64,000 bases of DNA from Zobellella endophytica (GCF_003012775.1 NZ_PXYG01000005.1:106889-170888); one strand, 5' to 3'; positions 1-9,220 are shown, numbered from the stretch's first letter. Notes: generated by a model from the sequence alone, not told the origin. Translations and numbers: made by a program.

Positions 1-1023
1 TGCGTGCTCGTCAGGCAAAACGAAGTGGTCGGCGAGGGGTATCATCAGAAGGCCGGCGAACCCCACGCGGAAGTGTTCGCCCTGCGCCAGGCCGGCCTCC
101 GCGCCCGGGGCGCCACCGCCTACGTCACCCTGGAGCCTTGCTCCCATCACGGTCGCACCCCGCCCTGCGCCCAGGGACTGATCGACGGCGGTGTGGCCCG
201 GGTGGTGGCGGCCATGGTGGATCCCAATCCCCGGGTCGCCGGGCGAGGACTGGCCATGCTGCAGGAGGCGGGCATCCAGGCCGAAGCCGGCCTGATGAAC
301 GAGGCGGCGGAGGCGGTCAACGTCGGTTTTCTGCACCGCATGCGCACCGGCCGTCCCTTCGTGACCGTCAAGCTGGCCGCCAGCCTGGACGGGCGCACCG
401 CGCTCGCCAACGGCGAGAGCAAGTGGATCACCGGCCCCGAGGCCAGGCAGGACGTGCAGCGCCAGCGGGCCTTGAGCTGTGCCCTGCTGTCCGGGTCCGA
501 CACCGTGCTGGCCGACGACGCCACCCTCAACGTGCGCTGGCCGGAGCTGCCCGCCTCGGTGCGGGAGCACTATCCCGAGGCCGCGCTGCGCCAGCCGCTG
601 CGCATCGTGGTCGATACCCGTAACCGGCTGCACCCGGGGTTGAGGCTTTTTTCCGTGCCCGGCCCGGTGCTGCTGCTGCGCGGCCAGATGACCGGCGGTT
701 TCGGCCCCTGGGTGGAAGAGTGTGTGCTGCCGCGCGCCGGGAACGGCAAGCTCGATCTGCCGCTGCTGCTGGATGAACTGGGCCGGCGCCAGCTGAACCG
801 GCTGTGGGTGGAGGCGGGAGCGCGGCTGAGCGGCGCCCTGCTCGGCCAGGGACTGGTGGACGAACTGGTGCTCTACCAGGCCCCCAGGTTGATGGGCAAC
901 ATCGCCCGCGGCCTGTTCGAACTGCCGGAACTGACCGCCATGACCCAAGTGCCCATCCTGGAATGGCGGGACTGCCGCCGGGTGGGCGCCGATATCAAAC
1001 TCGTTGTAAAGGTAAAAGACTGA
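1..1023 (+). CDS. ribD: RibD, bifunctional riboflavin deaminase/reductase (5' end outside window)
   Basis: This is the C-terminal part of the enzyme that deaminates the pyrimidine formed from GTP and then reduces its ribose side chain. The frame is open from base 1 and begins inside the deaminase domain (CVLVRQNEVVGEG), so the true start lies upstream. The zinc site is visible as HAEVFAL followed by PCSHHGRTPPC. The reductase domain starts near KLAASLDGRTALANGESKWITG, read here as KLAASLDG then SKWITG, and runs to the stop. The stop overlaps the ribE start (TGATG), so the two genes are translationally coupled. Identification is secure; only the first few dozen residues are missing. Confidence 0.95.
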   Translation, partial: CVLVRQNEVVGEGYHQKAGEPHAEVFALRQAGLRARGATAYVTLEPCSHHGRTPPCAQGLIDGGVARVVAAMVDPNPRVAGRGLAMLQEAGIQAEAGLMNEAAEAVNVGFLHRMRTGRPFVTVKLAASLDGRTALANGESKWITGPEARQDVQRQRALSCALLSGSDTVLADDATLNVRWPELPASVREHYPEAALRQPLRIVVDTRNRLHPGLRLFSVPGPVLLLRGQMTGGFGPWVEECVLPRAGNGKLDLPLLLDELGRRQLNRLWVEAGARLSGALLGQGLVDELVLYQAPRLMGNIARGLFELPELTAMTQVPILEWRDCRRVGADIKLVVKVKD

Positions 1024-1676
1024 TGTTTACCGGTATTGTGGAAGCCACCGGCAGGCTTGCGGCGATCAGCCGCAAGGGCAAGGAGTCGGTGATCAGGATC
1101 CATTGCCCCGGGCTGGATCTGTCCGATGTCAAATTGGGCGACTCCATCGCCACCAACGGCGTCTGCCTGACGGTGACCGAACTGGGCAAGGACTACTACT
1201 GCGCCGACGTGTCCGGCGAAACCATCGCCCGCACCGGCTTCGCCGATTACCAGGCGGGCCAGCGAGTCAACCTGGAGAAGGCGCTGCTGCCCACCAGCCG
1301 GCTGGGTGGCCACATCGTTTCCGGCCATGTGGACGGGGTGGGCAAGGTGGTGCGCCGCACCCTGCTCGGCAACAGCCTGGAGCTGTGGGTCGAGGCGCCG
1401 GCCGGGCTGGCCCGCTATATCGCGGAGAAGGGCTCGATCACGGTGGACGGCATCAGCCTGACGGTGAACGCGGTGGACGGGGCGGGCTTTAAATTGACCC
1501 TGGTACCCCATACATTACAGGAAACCACACTCGATGACTGGCAGGTGGGCCGCAGCGTCAACCTGGAGGTCGACATTATCGCCCGCTATCTGGAACGACT
1601 GCTGACCGGCTCGCCGGCATCACCGCCCAGCGGACTGACCCTGGCGACCCTGGCCGCCAGCGGATTCGTGAAATAA
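1023..1676 (+). CDS. ribE: Riboflavin synthase alpha chain
   Basis: A 217-residue protein that dismutates two 6,7-dimethyl-8-ribityllumazine molecules into riboflavin plus a pyrimidine that is recycled. The N-terminus MFTGIVE is the family hallmark. Two homologous beta-barrel halves are visible, the first ending near [13 protein letters not shown] and the second containing [15 protein letters not shown] 1023 shares bases with the ribD stop, and an upstream in-frame extension does not resemble the family, so this start is chosen. The gene is called ribC in E. coli. It is followed 14 bp later by the RibB-type gene, preceded by AAGGAG. Confidence 0.96.
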   Translation: MFTGIVEATGRLAAISRKGKESVIRIHCPGLDLSDVKLGDSIATNGVCLTVTELGKDYYCADVSGETIARTGFADYQAGQRVNLEKALLPTSRLGGHIVSGHVDGVGKVVRRTLLGNSLELWVEAPAGLARYIAEKGSITVDGISLTVNAVDGAGFKLTLVPHTLQETTLDDWQVGRSVNLEVDIIARYLERLLTGSPASPPSGLTLATLAASGFVK

Positions 1677-1690
1677 CAAGGGAGAATACC

Positions 1691-2800
1691 ATGGCCTTAA
1701 GCAGTACCCAGGAAATTATCGACGATATCCGGCAGGGCAAGATGGTCATCCTGATGGATGACGAAGACCGGGAGAACGAAGGCGATCTGATCATGGCCGC
1801 CGAGCTGGTGCGCCCGGAAGACATCAACTTCATGGCCAAGTACGGTCGTGGCCTGATCTGCCTGACCCTGACCGAAAACCGCTGCCGCCAGCTCGACCTG
1901 CCGCTGATGGTCAGCCGCAACACCGAGCAGTTCTCCACCGCCTTCACCGTCTCCATCGAGGCGGCGGAAGGGGTGACCACCGGCATCTCCGCCGCCGACC
2001 GGGCCCGCACCGTGCAGGCGGCGGTAGCCAGGGACGCCAAGGCGGCGGACCTGGTGCAGCCGGGGCATATCTTCCCGCTCAAGGCGCAGAACGGCGGCGT
2101 GCTGACCCGCGCCGGCCATACCGAGGCCGGCTGCGACCTGGCCCGGCTGGCGGGACTGGAGCCGTCCTCGGTGATCGTCGAGATCCTGAACGAGGACGGC
2201 ACCATGGCCCGGCGCCCGGACCTGGAAAAATTCGCCGAGCAGCATGGCGTCAAGCTCGGCACCATCGCCGATCTGATCGAATACCGCAATCAGAACGAAA
2301 CCACCATCGAACAGGTGGCCCGTTGCAAGCTGCCGACCGAATACGGTGAATTCGAGCTGGTGACCTTTCGCGACACCATCGACAACCAGGTGCACTTCGC
2401 CCTGAAAAAAGGCGAGATCAGCGCCGAGCAGCCGACCCTGGTGCGGGTGCATATCCACGATGTGCTGACCGACGTGCTGATGACCGACCGCCATGCGGCG
2501 CGTACCTGGCCGCTGACCAAGTCCATGGCCCGCATCGCCGAAGAGGGCGGTGTGCTGGTGATCCTCGGCAAGGAGGAAACCCCGGATCACCTGCTGTCCC
2601 TGGTGCGCACCTTCGAGGCGGTGGACCGGGGCGAGCGCTCCGAGGGCGCCAAGTGGCAGGGTACCTCCCGCCGGGTGGGGGTGGGCTCCCAGATACTGCG
2701 TGCCATGGGCGTGGGCAAGATGAAGCTGCTGAGCTCGCCCAAGCGCTACCACGCCCTCTCCGGCTTCGGCCTGGAAGTGGTGGAGTACATCACCGACTGA
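1691..2800 (+). CDS. ribBX: RibB (DHBP synthase) fused to a degenerate RibA-like domain (RibBX type)
   Basis: A 369-residue protein. Residues about 1-200 are 3,4-dihydroxy-2-butanone-4-phosphate synthase, with the acidic loop [11 protein letters not shown] and the [12 protein letters not shown] motif. The remainder aligns with GTP cyclohydrolase II by position (VRVH, then LTDVL), but the three zinc-binding cysteines of the canonical GDVF..RCDC segment are absent: the segment reads [18 protein letters not shown]. Such fusions, called RibBX in Shewanella, keep RibB activity and lack cyclohydrolase activity, so a separate ribA should exist elsewhere in the genome. The start is preceded by AAGGAGAATACC. 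A rho-independent terminator follows, although ribH normally comes next in this operon. Confidence 0.93.
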   Translation: MALSSTQEIIDDIRQGKMVILMDDEDRENEGDLIMAAELVRPEDINFMAKYGRGLICLTLTENRCRQLDLPLMVSRNTEQFSTAFTVSIEAAEGVTTGISAADRARTVQAAVARDAKAADLVQPGHIFPLKAQNGGVLTRAGHTEAGCDLARLAGLEPSSVIVEILNEDGTMARRPDLEKFAEQHGVKLGTIADLIEYRNQNETTIEQVARCKLPTEYGEFELVTFRDTIDNQVHFALKKGEISAEQPTLVRVHIHDVLTDVLMTDRHAARTWPLTKSMARIAEEGGVLVILGKEETPDHLLSLVRTFEAVDRGERSEGAKWQGTSRRVGVGSQILRAMGVGKMKLLSSPKRYHALSGFGLEVVEYITD

Positions 2801-2821
2801 CGGCCAGGCCGCGATGACGAG

Positions 2822-2844
2822 GCCCGCTCCCGAGCGGGCTTTTT
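2822..2844 (+). terminator. Rho-independent terminator after ribBX
   Basis: A perfect 7-bp stem GCCCGCT/AGCGGGC (2822-2828 and 2833-2839) with a CCCG loop is followed by five T. It ends the ribD-ribE-ribBX transcript. Confidence 0.85.
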
Positions 2845-2856
2845 ATCGAGTGCCGA

Positions 2857-2885
2857 TTGAGTTTTGCTCCGTATGGGTCAACAAT
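2857..2885 (+). promoter_or_regulatory. Possible sigma-70 promoter for the sia operon
   Basis: TTGAGT (2857-2862) and AACAAT (2880-2885) are separated by 17 bp, 48 bp upstream of the siaA start. The -10 match is only 4 of 6, so this is a tentative call. Confidence 0.35.
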
Positions 2886-2932
2886 AGCGGCCACCACTAA
2901 AGGAATAGCGAATCAAGGTAACAGGAGAGCCT

Positions 2933-4936
2933 ATGGCCGTCTGGGGTAGGGGACTCAGGGCAAAGTCCGTGCTCGCGTTGTTGCTGGCCTGCCTGCTGGC
3001 CTTTATCCCGGCCGGCGGCGTCGGCTGGCGGATGCTGGCCTCGGTGCAGGAACACTTCGGCCTGGCCTATGCCCGCAATTTCACCCAGCTGAACCGGCAG
3101 AACATACTGGTGCCGCTGTCGCGGGATCTGGCCCTGGCCCGGCGTTTCGCCGACTCGGTGCTGACCCGCCAGTGGCTGCGGGAAGAGGCGGACGCCGACA
3201 AGAAGGCCCTGCTGCTCCGGGAGGCCGACGGTTTCGCCGGTGATTTCAGCAGCCACTCCTATTTCCTGATCAGCGCCGGCAGCCGCGACTACTACTACCG
3301 GGAGGCGGGTGCGCCCTTCACCGGCGAGCCCCGGTACCGGCTCGACCCCGACAGCCCCGACGATCGGTGGTTCTTCAATATCCTGGCCAGCGGCGACAAG
3401 CTCAATATCAACGTCAACCGCGATACCCGGCTCGGCACCACCCGGGTGTGGCTGAACGTGCTGGTGGAAGAGGAGGGCATCCCCCTCGGCCTGGCCGGCA
3501 CCGGCATCGATCTGACCCGCTTCATCCAGGATTTCATCGCCACCGATGAGCTGGGGGTGACGCCGATGATCATCGACGGGCAGGGCGCCTTCCAGGCCCA
3601 TCCGGACCCTGATCTCATCGCCCTGGGCTCGGCTGCCGGCATCCGTGGCGACCAGCGCCACCTGCCCGATCTGCTCGGCTCACCGGAAGAGGGGGATCGC
3701 CTGGCTCAACTGCTGCGGGAGGCCGCCTCGGCTCCCGAGTCGGTCGGTACCGGCTGGTTCACCCTGGACGGACGGCGCCAGCTGCTGGCGGTGAGCTTCA
3801 TTCCTGAACTCGGCTGGTATGTGGTGACGGCGGTGGACATGAACGCGGCCCAGGTGTTGGAGGCCGGTTTCGTCAACAACGCCCTGGCGGCCTTCGCCAT
3901 CATGATGGCGGTGTTGCTGCTGGCGCTGGTCTACGCGGTGGACAGGATCATGCTCAGGCCGCTGCGCCGGCTGCAGGGTTCGGCCACCGCCATCGCCCAG
4001 GGGCGTTACGATGTTTCGCTGCCGGCGCCGTCGGGGGACGAGATCGGCGATCTGAGCGAAGCCTTCGGGGTGATGGCGGACAAGGTGCGCAGCCACACCG
4101 AAGAGCTGGAACACAAGGTGCGCACCCGCACCCGCGAGCTGGAAGAGGCCAACCGCAAGATGCGCCAGGCCCACCAGCAGATCAACGATTCCATCGACTA
4201 CGCCAGCCTGATCCAGCGCGCCATCCTGCCCGACCAGCAACTGACCAAGGTACTGGGCGAGCATCATTTCGTGCTCTGGCACCCGCGCGACGTGGTGGGC
4301 GGCGATTTCTACCTCTTCCACCCCGGCGAGCGGGAGCGGTTCCTGGTCGGGGTGGTGGACTGCGCCGGCCATGGGGTGCCCGGGGCCCTGATGACCATGC
4401 TGGCCCGGGCGGCGCTGGATCATGCCATCCGCGAGCGAGGCATCGCCTCGCCCGCCGCCATCCTGCAACTGACCGACACCACCCTGCGCGGCATGCTGCA
4501 GGACTGCGATCTGCCCCGGGGCCTGGCCACCAACATGGACGTGGGCCTGGCCTATGTGGCGCCGGCGGAGCGGCAACTGGTGTTCGCCGGCGCCAAGATG
4601 TCGCTGTACCACAGCGATGGCGGGCAGGTTGCCGAGGTCAAGGGCAGCCGGCGTACCCTGCTGGACCGGCGGGAGGTCCGTTTCGAGGATGTGCCGCTGG
4701 CGCTGAGGCCCGGGCATATCTATTATCTGGCCACCGATGGCTACCTGGATCAGGCAGGTGGCAGCAAGGGATTCGGCCTGGGCAGCAGCCAGTTCCGGGA
4801 GCTGTTGCGTACCCACGCCCAGCTGCCGCTGGCCGAGCAGGCCGAGGCGCTGAAGCGGGCGCTCGACCACTATCGGGGCGGCCATCCGCAGCGGGACGAT
4901 ATGACCCTGCTGGCCTTCAGGACAGACTCGTGTTGA
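2933..4936 (+). CDS. siaA: SiaA-like membrane PP2C/SpoIIE-type phosphatase sensor
   Basis: A 667-residue inner-membrane protein. An N-terminal helix (about 12-30), a large periplasmic dCache-like sensor region, and a second helix (about 322-342) lead to a HAMP linker (PLRRLQ...SGDEIGDL), a short coiled coil and a SpoIIE/PP2C phosphatase domain (HPRDVVGGDFY, DCAGHGVPGALMT). In Pseudomonas aeruginosa SiaA dephosphorylates SiaC, which switches on the cyclase SiaD. Three partner genes follow directly in the same order. The start has a CAGGAG site. The ligand cannot be read from sequence. The assignment rests on domain order and on the intact four-gene context. Confidence 0.9.
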   Translation: MAVWGRGLRAKSVLALLLACLLAFIPAGGVGWRMLASVQEHFGLAYARNFTQLNRQNILVPLSRDLALARRFADSVLTRQWLREEADADKKALLLREADGFAGDFSSHSYFLISAGSRDYYYREAGAPFTGEPRYRLDPDSPDDRWFFNILASGDKLNINVNRDTRLGTTRVWLNVLVEEEGIPLGLAGTGIDLTRFIQDFIATDELGVTPMIIDGQGAFQAHPDPDLIALGSAAGIRGDQRHLPDLLGSPEEGDRLAQLLREAASAPESVGTGWFTLDGRRQLLAVSFIPELGWYVVTAVDMNAAQVLEAGFVNNALAAFAIMMAVLLLALVYAVDRIMLRPLRRLQGSATAIAQGRYDVSLPAPSGDEIGDLSEAFGVMADKVRSHTEELEHKVRTRTRELEEANRKMRQAHQQINDSIDYASLIQRAILPDQQLTKVLGEHHFVLWHPRDVVGGDFYLFHPGERERFLVGVVDCAGHGVPGALMTMLARAALDHAIRERGIASPAAILQLTDTTLRGMLQDCDLPRGLATNMDVGLAYVAPAERQLVFAGAKMSLYHSDGGQVAEVKGSRRTLLDRREVRFEDVPLALRPGHIYYLATDGYLDQAGGSKGFGLGSSQFRELLRTHAQLPLAEQAEALKRALDHYRGGHPQRDDMTLLAFRTDSC

Positions 4937-4950
4937 ATAAGGATTTTCTG

Positions 4951-5493
4951 ATGCAACCCATTGATCTGCTCTCGATAAGGGAGCAATTTAACCGCAACCA
5001 GATATTGCTTTGTTTTAACGGCCCTATCTCCCGCAGCCTGATCGAAGAGATTGGCAACGCCCTCAAGAATTACCTGCAGGCGGAGAAGGCCCAGCCGTCG
5101 GCGGCGATGGACGTGTTCGGGGTCTATATCGAGCTGACCCAGAACATCCGCCATTACGCCTCCCGCCTGGGCTACGGCGACAGCGAGGGCTCGGCGACGG
5201 TGGTGGTGGCCCGCGACCCGGAGGGACACTACCTGGTGCTGGCGGGCAACCAGGTCGAACTGGCCGACGGCCAGGCGCTGTGCCGGCGCATCGACCAGCT
5301 GGCGACCATGGACAAGGCCGGGCTCAAGGCGGCCTACAAGACCCAGCTGCGTCGGCCGCGCGGCGACGACGTTGCCTCGGGCGCCGGCCTGGGGTTGCTG
5401 GACGTGGCCAGAAAATCGTCCCGTCCGATGGTCGCCAAGCTGGTGGAAACCGGGACCGGCCGGGGTTTTTTCAGTTTGTTGGCGGTGATATGA
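4951..5493 (+). CDS. siaB: SiaB-like protein kinase (HATPase-type) of the Sia switch
   Basis: A 180-residue cytosolic protein matching the SiaB family, which phosphorylates SiaC and so opposes SiaA. The ATP-binding features are a conserved Asn region (ELTQNIRHYASR) and a glycine-rich loop near the end (GAGLGLLDVARKSS), as in histidine-kinase-like ATPases. I prefer ATG 4951, because AAGGA lies 7 bp upstream; a GTG at 4930 inside the siaA stop would add seven residues. The stop overlaps or nearly abuts the possible siaC starts, indicating coupled translation. The sequence is distant from classical anti-sigma kinases, so the label depends largely on context. Confidence 0.85.
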   Translation: MQPIDLLSIREQFNRNQILLCFNGPISRSLIEEIGNALKNYLQAEKAQPSAAMDVFGVYIELTQNIRHYASRLGYGDSEGSATVVVARDPEGHYLVLAGNQVELADGQALCRRIDQLATMDKAGLKAAYKTQLRRPRGDDVASGAGLGLLDVARKSSRPMVAKLVETGTGRGFFSLLAVI

Positions 5494-5513
5494 GCGACAT
5501 GTCGGAGCTAGCT

Positions 5514-5891
5514 ATGAATTCATTGAACGTGGCAGCCACCCAGTCCACCCCGGAGATCCGCTGCGATGCCGGCAGTGGGGTGGTGTGCATGCGGGGAGAC
5601 TCCTACCCGGAGAACTCCTTCGAGTTTTTTACTGACGTCATCGAGTGGGTCGAACAGTTCCTGCAGCAGTCGGACACACCGCTGCGGCTGGAACTGCACC
5701 TCATCTACATGAACACCAGCAGCGTCAAGGCGATGATGGATATCTTCGACCTGCTGGAGGCGGCCTTTGCCAGGGGGGGCGAGGTCATGGTGCAGTGGTA
5801 TTACGATCCGGACAACGAGCGGGTGGTGGAACTGGCCGAAGAGTTCCGGGAGGACTGCACCTTCCCCTTTGCGATAGTACCCCATGACTGA
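5514..5891 (+). CDS. siaC: SiaC-like phospho-switch protein (DUF1987)
   Basis: A 125-residue protein of the SiaC family, an anti-sigma-antagonist-like fold that binds and activates the cyclase SiaD when unphosphorylated. The phospho-acceptor motif is visible as LIYMNTSSVK, with Thr at residue 68, the same number as the threonine modified in P. aeruginosa SiaC. ATG 5514 is chosen because GGAG lies 7 bp upstream and the length fits the family (about 126). An alternative ATG at 5490 overlaps the siaB stop as ATGA and would add eight residues. The gene overlaps siaD by 8 bp. Confidence 0.9.
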   Translation: MNSLNVAATQSTPEIRCDAGSGVVCMRGDSYPENSFEFFTDVIEWVEQFLQQSDTPLRLELHLIYMNTSSVKAMMDIFDLLEAAFARGGEVMVQWYYDPDNERVVELAEEFREDCTFPFAIVPHD

Positions 5892-6690
5892 ACCGGGCCG
5901 CCCGTCCGCCGGGGAGGATCCCGTCGCCTGGCTGGAATCGCTGCTGTGCGCCCCGGAGCACCGGGACAATCCCCTGCTGCCGGCGCTGGAGGTACTGCTG
6001 GCGCGGGATCGGGAGCAGCGTGCGCGGCTGGAACGGTTGCTGCGCATCTCCGACTGCAGTCACGACGTGGCGCGCTCCCATACCCAGGAGCTGCTGCAGC
6101 AGTACGACAAGCAGTTGCGCCGGCTGGAAAAGATCACCCGGATCTCGGACCGTTACCAGCAAAACCTGCTCGAGCTCAACGAACGGCTCCGCCAAGCGGC
6201 GCTGCGGGATCCGCTGACCGGGCTGGCCAACCGCCGGCTGCTGATGGCGCGCCTGCAGGAAGAGCAGGAACGCCAGCGGCGCACCGGCGAGGTGTTCAGC
6301 CTGGCCATGCTGGACGTGGATCATTTCAAGCGCATCAACGACGCCTTCGGCCACGACGCGGGGGATCAGGTGCTGTGTCGCATGGCCGGGGCGATAGAAC
6401 GCCAGCTGCGCCGCTATGATCTCTGTGCCCGCTGGGGTGGCGAAGAGTTCCTGATCCTGCTGCCGGCCACACCCCTGGCCCAGGCCAGGCAGATGGCCGA
6501 ACGGGTGATGACGGCGGTGCGCGAGATCAGCCTGGCGGACATCGACGAGGCCATTGCCCTGACCGCCAGCATCGGGTTGGTGCAGTGGCGGCCGGATGAA
6601 GGGATCGACGGCACCATCCAGCGAGCCGACAGCGCCCTGATCCAGGCCAAGCGCAACGGGCGCGACCGGCTGCAGATGGCGCCGTCATGA
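5884..6690 (+). CDS. siaD: SiaD-like GGDEF diguanylate cyclase
   Basis: A 268-residue cytosolic diguanylate cyclase. An N-terminal helical, coiled-coil region (about 1-105; note HDVARSHTQELLQQYDKQL) precedes a full GGDEF domain. The active site reads GGEEF and should be catalytic. The product-inhibition I-site RxxD is present as RRYD five residues upstream. In the Sia system the coiled coil binds SiaC, which stimulates c-di-GMP production and aggregation. The start overlaps the siaC stop by 8 bp. No transmembrane segment or extra sensor domain is present, in keeping with control by SiaC. Confidence 0.93.
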   Translation: MTEPGRPSAGEDPVAWLESLLCAPEHRDNPLLPALEVLLARDREQRARLERLLRISDCSHDVARSHTQELLQQYDKQLRRLEKITRISDRYQQNLLELNERLRQAALRDPLTGLANRRLLMARLQEEQERQRRTGEVFSLAMLDVDHFKRINDAFGHDAGDQVLCRMAGAIERQLRRYDLCARWGGEEFLILLPATPLAQARQMAERVMTAVREISLADIDEAIALTASIGLVQWRPDEGIDGTIQRADSALIQAKRNGRDRLQMAPS

Positions 6691-6706
6691 ACGGGAGGAG
6701 ACGCTG

Positions 6707-7261
6707 ATGGCGACGATATTGGGGCCGGATGATTTTATCGACATGCCCTGGAAGAATGGCGGCGGGATGACCCGCGAGCTGTATCGCCTGAATGGCGGGC
6801 CGGGCGAGGACTTCGCACTGCGCCTGTCCATGGCCAGGGTCGGGCAGAGCGGGCCCTTTTCGTTTTTTCCCGGCATCGACCGGGTGCTGATGCTGGTGGA
6901 GGGCGAGGGCTTCGAACTTGGGCTGGACGATGGCAGCCGGCGGCGGCTGGCCGAGCCCTTCGTGCCGTTCCGGTTTGCGGGCGAGCAGGCGGTGGACTGC
7001 CGCCTGCTCGGCGGCGAATGCCTGGACTTCAACCTGATGACGGCCCGTACCTGGGGTCGGGCCGAGCCGATCGTCCATGCCCTGGCCGCCGGCCGGGGTT
7101 ACCACGGCGAGCCCGGGCCGGGGCGGCTGTTGTACCTGCATGGCCCCGCGCCCCGGCTATGGGTGCTGGCGCCCGGCGAAACCCTGGAGCTCGAGCCCGG
7201 CGACCAGCCCCGGATACTGGTCGAGATCCTGCTCTATCCCCTGGCCGAACACGGAGCCTGA
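6707..7261 (+). CDS. HutD/Ves family cupin-like protein
   Basis: A 184-residue soluble protein of the HutD/Ves family. The family signature is at the N-terminus (MPWKNGGGMTRELYR), followed by a bicupin-type beta-rich fold. Family members accompany histidine utilisation genes (HutD) or respond to cold (E. coli Ves); the biochemical role is poorly defined. No hut genes are nearby, so histidine catabolism cannot be inferred. GGGAGGAG lies 7-8 bp before ATG 6707, and the next gene begins 1 bp after the stop, so it is the first gene of a small co-directional cluster behind siaD. Confidence 0.8.
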   Translation: MATILGPDDFIDMPWKNGGGMTRELYRLNGGPGEDFALRLSMARVGQSGPFSFFPGIDRVLMLVEGEGFELGLDDGSRRRLAEPFVPFRFAGEQAVDCRLLGGECLDFNLMTARTWGRAEPIVHALAAGRGYHGEPGPGRLLYLHGPAPRLWVLAPGETLELEPGDQPRILVEILLYPLAEHGA

Positions 7262-7262
7262 C

Positions 7263-7937
7263 ATGAACAGTTTGCCTTTTATCACCCGAGACACCGGCCC
7301 CCGGCCGGACGCCAGCATCATCTGGCTGCACGGCCTGGGCGCCGACGGCCATGACTTCGTTCCCATCGTGCCCGAGCTGCGGCTGCCGCCGGCGCTGCAG
7401 ATCCGTTTCATCTTTCCCCATGCGCCCGCCATCCCGGTCACGGTGAACGGCGGCCTGGTGATGCCGGCCTGGTACGACATCCTGTCGATGCAGATCGAGC
7501 GCAAGGTGGACGAGGTGCAGCTCGGGGCCGCCGCCGCCGCCGTGCAGGAGCTGATCGGCCAGGAGCTGGCGCGGGGCGTCGACAGCCGTCGCATCCTGCT
7601 GGCGGGCTTTTCCCAGGGCGGCGCCGTGGCCTACCAGGCGGCGCTGAGCTTCGACCGGCCCCTGGCGGGCCTTATCGCCATGTCCACCTATTTTGCCACC
7701 GCCGACTCCATCGATCTCCACGAGTCCAACCGGCAACTGCCGGTGCAGGTGCTGCACGGCAGCCGGGATCCGGTGGTGCCCGAACAGCTCGGCCTGCAGG
7801 CCTGCCACCGGCTGGAGCAGTTCGGCCTGTTGCCGGAATACCACAGTTACCCCATGGAGCACGGCCTGTGTCCGGCGGAAATCGCGGATATCTCCCGCTT
7901 CATCCGCCGTTGTCTGGCCGGCGACCCCTCATCCTGA
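7263..7937 (+). CDS. Alpha/beta-hydrolase carboxylesterase (phospholipase/acyl-thioesterase family)
   Basis: A 224-residue cytosolic serine hydrolase of the phospholipase/carboxylesterase family (Pseudomonas carboxylesterase II, YpfH, eukaryotic acyl-protein thioesterases). The whole triad is visible: nucleophile Ser117 in GFSQGG, Asp169 in LHGSRDPVVP and His200 in PMEHGLCP. The oxyanion strand reads IIWLHGLGADG. Substrates are probably short acyl esters; the natural one is unknown. ATG 7263 follows the stop of the upstream gene by 1 bp, so the pair is co-translated. Confidence 0.88.
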   Translation: MNSLPFITRDTGPRPDASIIWLHGLGADGHDFVPIVPELRLPPALQIRFIFPHAPAIPVTVNGGLVMPAWYDILSMQIERKVDEVQLGAAAAAVQELIGQELARGVDSRRILLAGFSQGGAVAYQAALSFDRPLAGLIAMSTYFATADSIDLHESNRQLPVQVLHGSRDPVVPEQLGLQACHRLEQFGLLPEYHSYPMEHGLCPAEIADISRFIRRCLAGDPSS

Positions 7938-7951
7938 TAGCGAGAACGCAC

Positions 7952-8299
7952 ATGAACCTGGAACAATTGCAGACACAACTGGCACAGCAACCCGAGCACA
8001 TCGAGTTCGGCGAGGTGATCGCCCTGATCGACAGCCTGTACGACTTTACGCCCGCCGCCTTCACCAACGGCGAGCAGGACAATCCGGCGGGGCAGAACAA
8101 CGGCTCCTGCAAGCTGTTTGCCTTTGCCCGGCTGCAGGGCTTTACCGAGGAGGAAACCCTGGCCTGCTTCGGCGCCTTTTACCGGGAGGATGTGCTCGGG
8201 CACCCGGAGGGCGGGGATCATCAGAACATCCGCAATTTCATCAAAACCGGCTGGTTGGGCATCGAATTCGCCGACCAGCCGCTCAGCCCCAAAGCCTGA
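7952..8299 (+). CDS. HopJ type III effector family protein
   Basis: A 115-residue soluble protein matching the HopJ family, named for a Pseudomonas syringae effector but common in free-living gammaproteobacteria without type III secretion. The recognisable stretch is FTNGEQDNPAGQNNGSCK followed by FYREDVLGHPEG. No signal peptide, membrane segment or secretion gene is seen here, so an effector role should not be inferred. ATG 7952 is the start that gives the family N-terminus (MNLEQLQTQL); the only nearby purine-rich stretch is AGCGAGAA. The real function is unknown. Confidence 0.8.
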   Translation: MNLEQLQTQLAQQPEHIEFGEVIALIDSLYDFTPAAFTNGEQDNPAGQNNGSCKLFAFARLQGFTEEETLACFGAFYREDVLGHPEGGDHQNIRNFIKTGWLGIEFADQPLSPKA

Positions 8300-8314
8300 T
8301 CCGAGGACAGCCCC

Positions 8315-9220
8315 ATGGCCGGAGCCAGTTTGCTCACCCTGCTCGACGATATCGCCAGCGTACTGGATGACGTGTCCCTGATGACCAAGGTGGCGGCCAA
8401 GAAGACCGCCGGCGTACTGGGCGACGATCTGGCGCTGAACGCCCAGCAGGTTTCCGGGGTCAGCGCCGACCGGGAGCTGCCGGTGGTCTGGGCGGTGGCC
8501 AGGGGCTCGCTGTACAACAAGCTGATCCTGGTGCCGGCGGCGCTGTTGATCAGCACCCTGGCGCCCTGGGCCATTCTGCCGCTGCTGATGCTGGGCGGCG
8601 CCTTCCTCTGCTTCGAGGGGGCGGAAAAACTGCTGCACGGCCTGGGGCGGGAGCCGGACGGCCACGCCCGCCAGCCGCCCGAGCCGGTGGATCTGGTGGC
8701 ATTCGAGCGCGACAAGATAAAGGCGGCGATCCGTACCGATTTCATCCTGTCCGCCGAGATTATCGTCATCACCCTGGGCACCGTGGCCGGGGCGGGTTTC
8801 GGCATGCGGCTGGCGGTGCTGGCCGGTATCGGCCTGCTGATGACGGTGGGGGTCTATGGCCTGGTGGCCGCCATCGTCAAGCTGGACGACGCCGGCCTCT
8901 ACCTGAGCCGCCAGGGCGCGCCCTGGCGCCGGCTGGGACTGTTTCTACTCGCCGCCTGTCCCTACCTGATGAAGTTGCTGTCGGTGGTGGGCACCGCCGC
9001 CATGTTCCTGGTGGGCGGCGGCATTCTGTTGCACGGCCTGCCGTTCGCCGAGAACTTTGTGCACCACTGGGCCGACCTTATCGCCGGGGTGCCCGGCATC
9101 GGTGCCGTGCTGGCCTGGCTGGTGCCCGGCCTGCTCAACGGCCTGGCCGGGGTGGCCGCCGGCGCCCTGGTACTGGCGGCGGTCTCGCTGTTCGGCTGGC
9201 TGCACCGGCCGGCCCGTTAG
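8315..9220 (+). CDS. yedI: YedI/DUF808 inner-membrane protein
   Basis: A 301-residue integral membrane protein of the DUF808 (YedI) family. A cytosolic N-terminal segment starting [20 protein letters not shown] is the family hallmark; it continues with the [19 protein letters not shown] region and then several hydrophobic helices (about 67-90, 143-170, 210-240, 265-295). Function is unknown in all organisms I know of. It ends the rightward cluster that begins at siaA, and its 3' end overlaps the convergent transporter gene by 4 bp. Confidence 0.85.
   Translation: MAGASLLTLLDDIASVLDDVSLMTKVAAKKTAGVLGDDLALNAQQVSGVSADRELPVVWAVARGSLYNKLILVPAALLISTLAPWAILPLLMLGGAFLCFEGAEKLLHGLGREPDGHARQPPEPVDLVAFERDKIKAAIRTDFILSAEIIVITLGTVAGAGFGMRLAVLAGIGLLMTVGVYGLVAAIVKLDDAGLYLSRQGAPWRRLGLFLLAACPYLMKLLSVVGTAAMFLVGGGILLHGLPFAENFVHHWADLIAGVPGIGAVLAWLVPGLLNGLAGVAAGALVLAAVSLFGWLHRPAR

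Noticed and set aside
1..2932. Search for an FMN riboswitch near the rib genes
   Set aside because: No RFN-like conserved segments are seen in the gaps here; one could exist upstream of the window or before an unlinked rib gene.
7952..8299. HopJ-family gene as a type III effector
   Set aside because: No secretion genes or effector features; the family is widespread in free-living bacteria.
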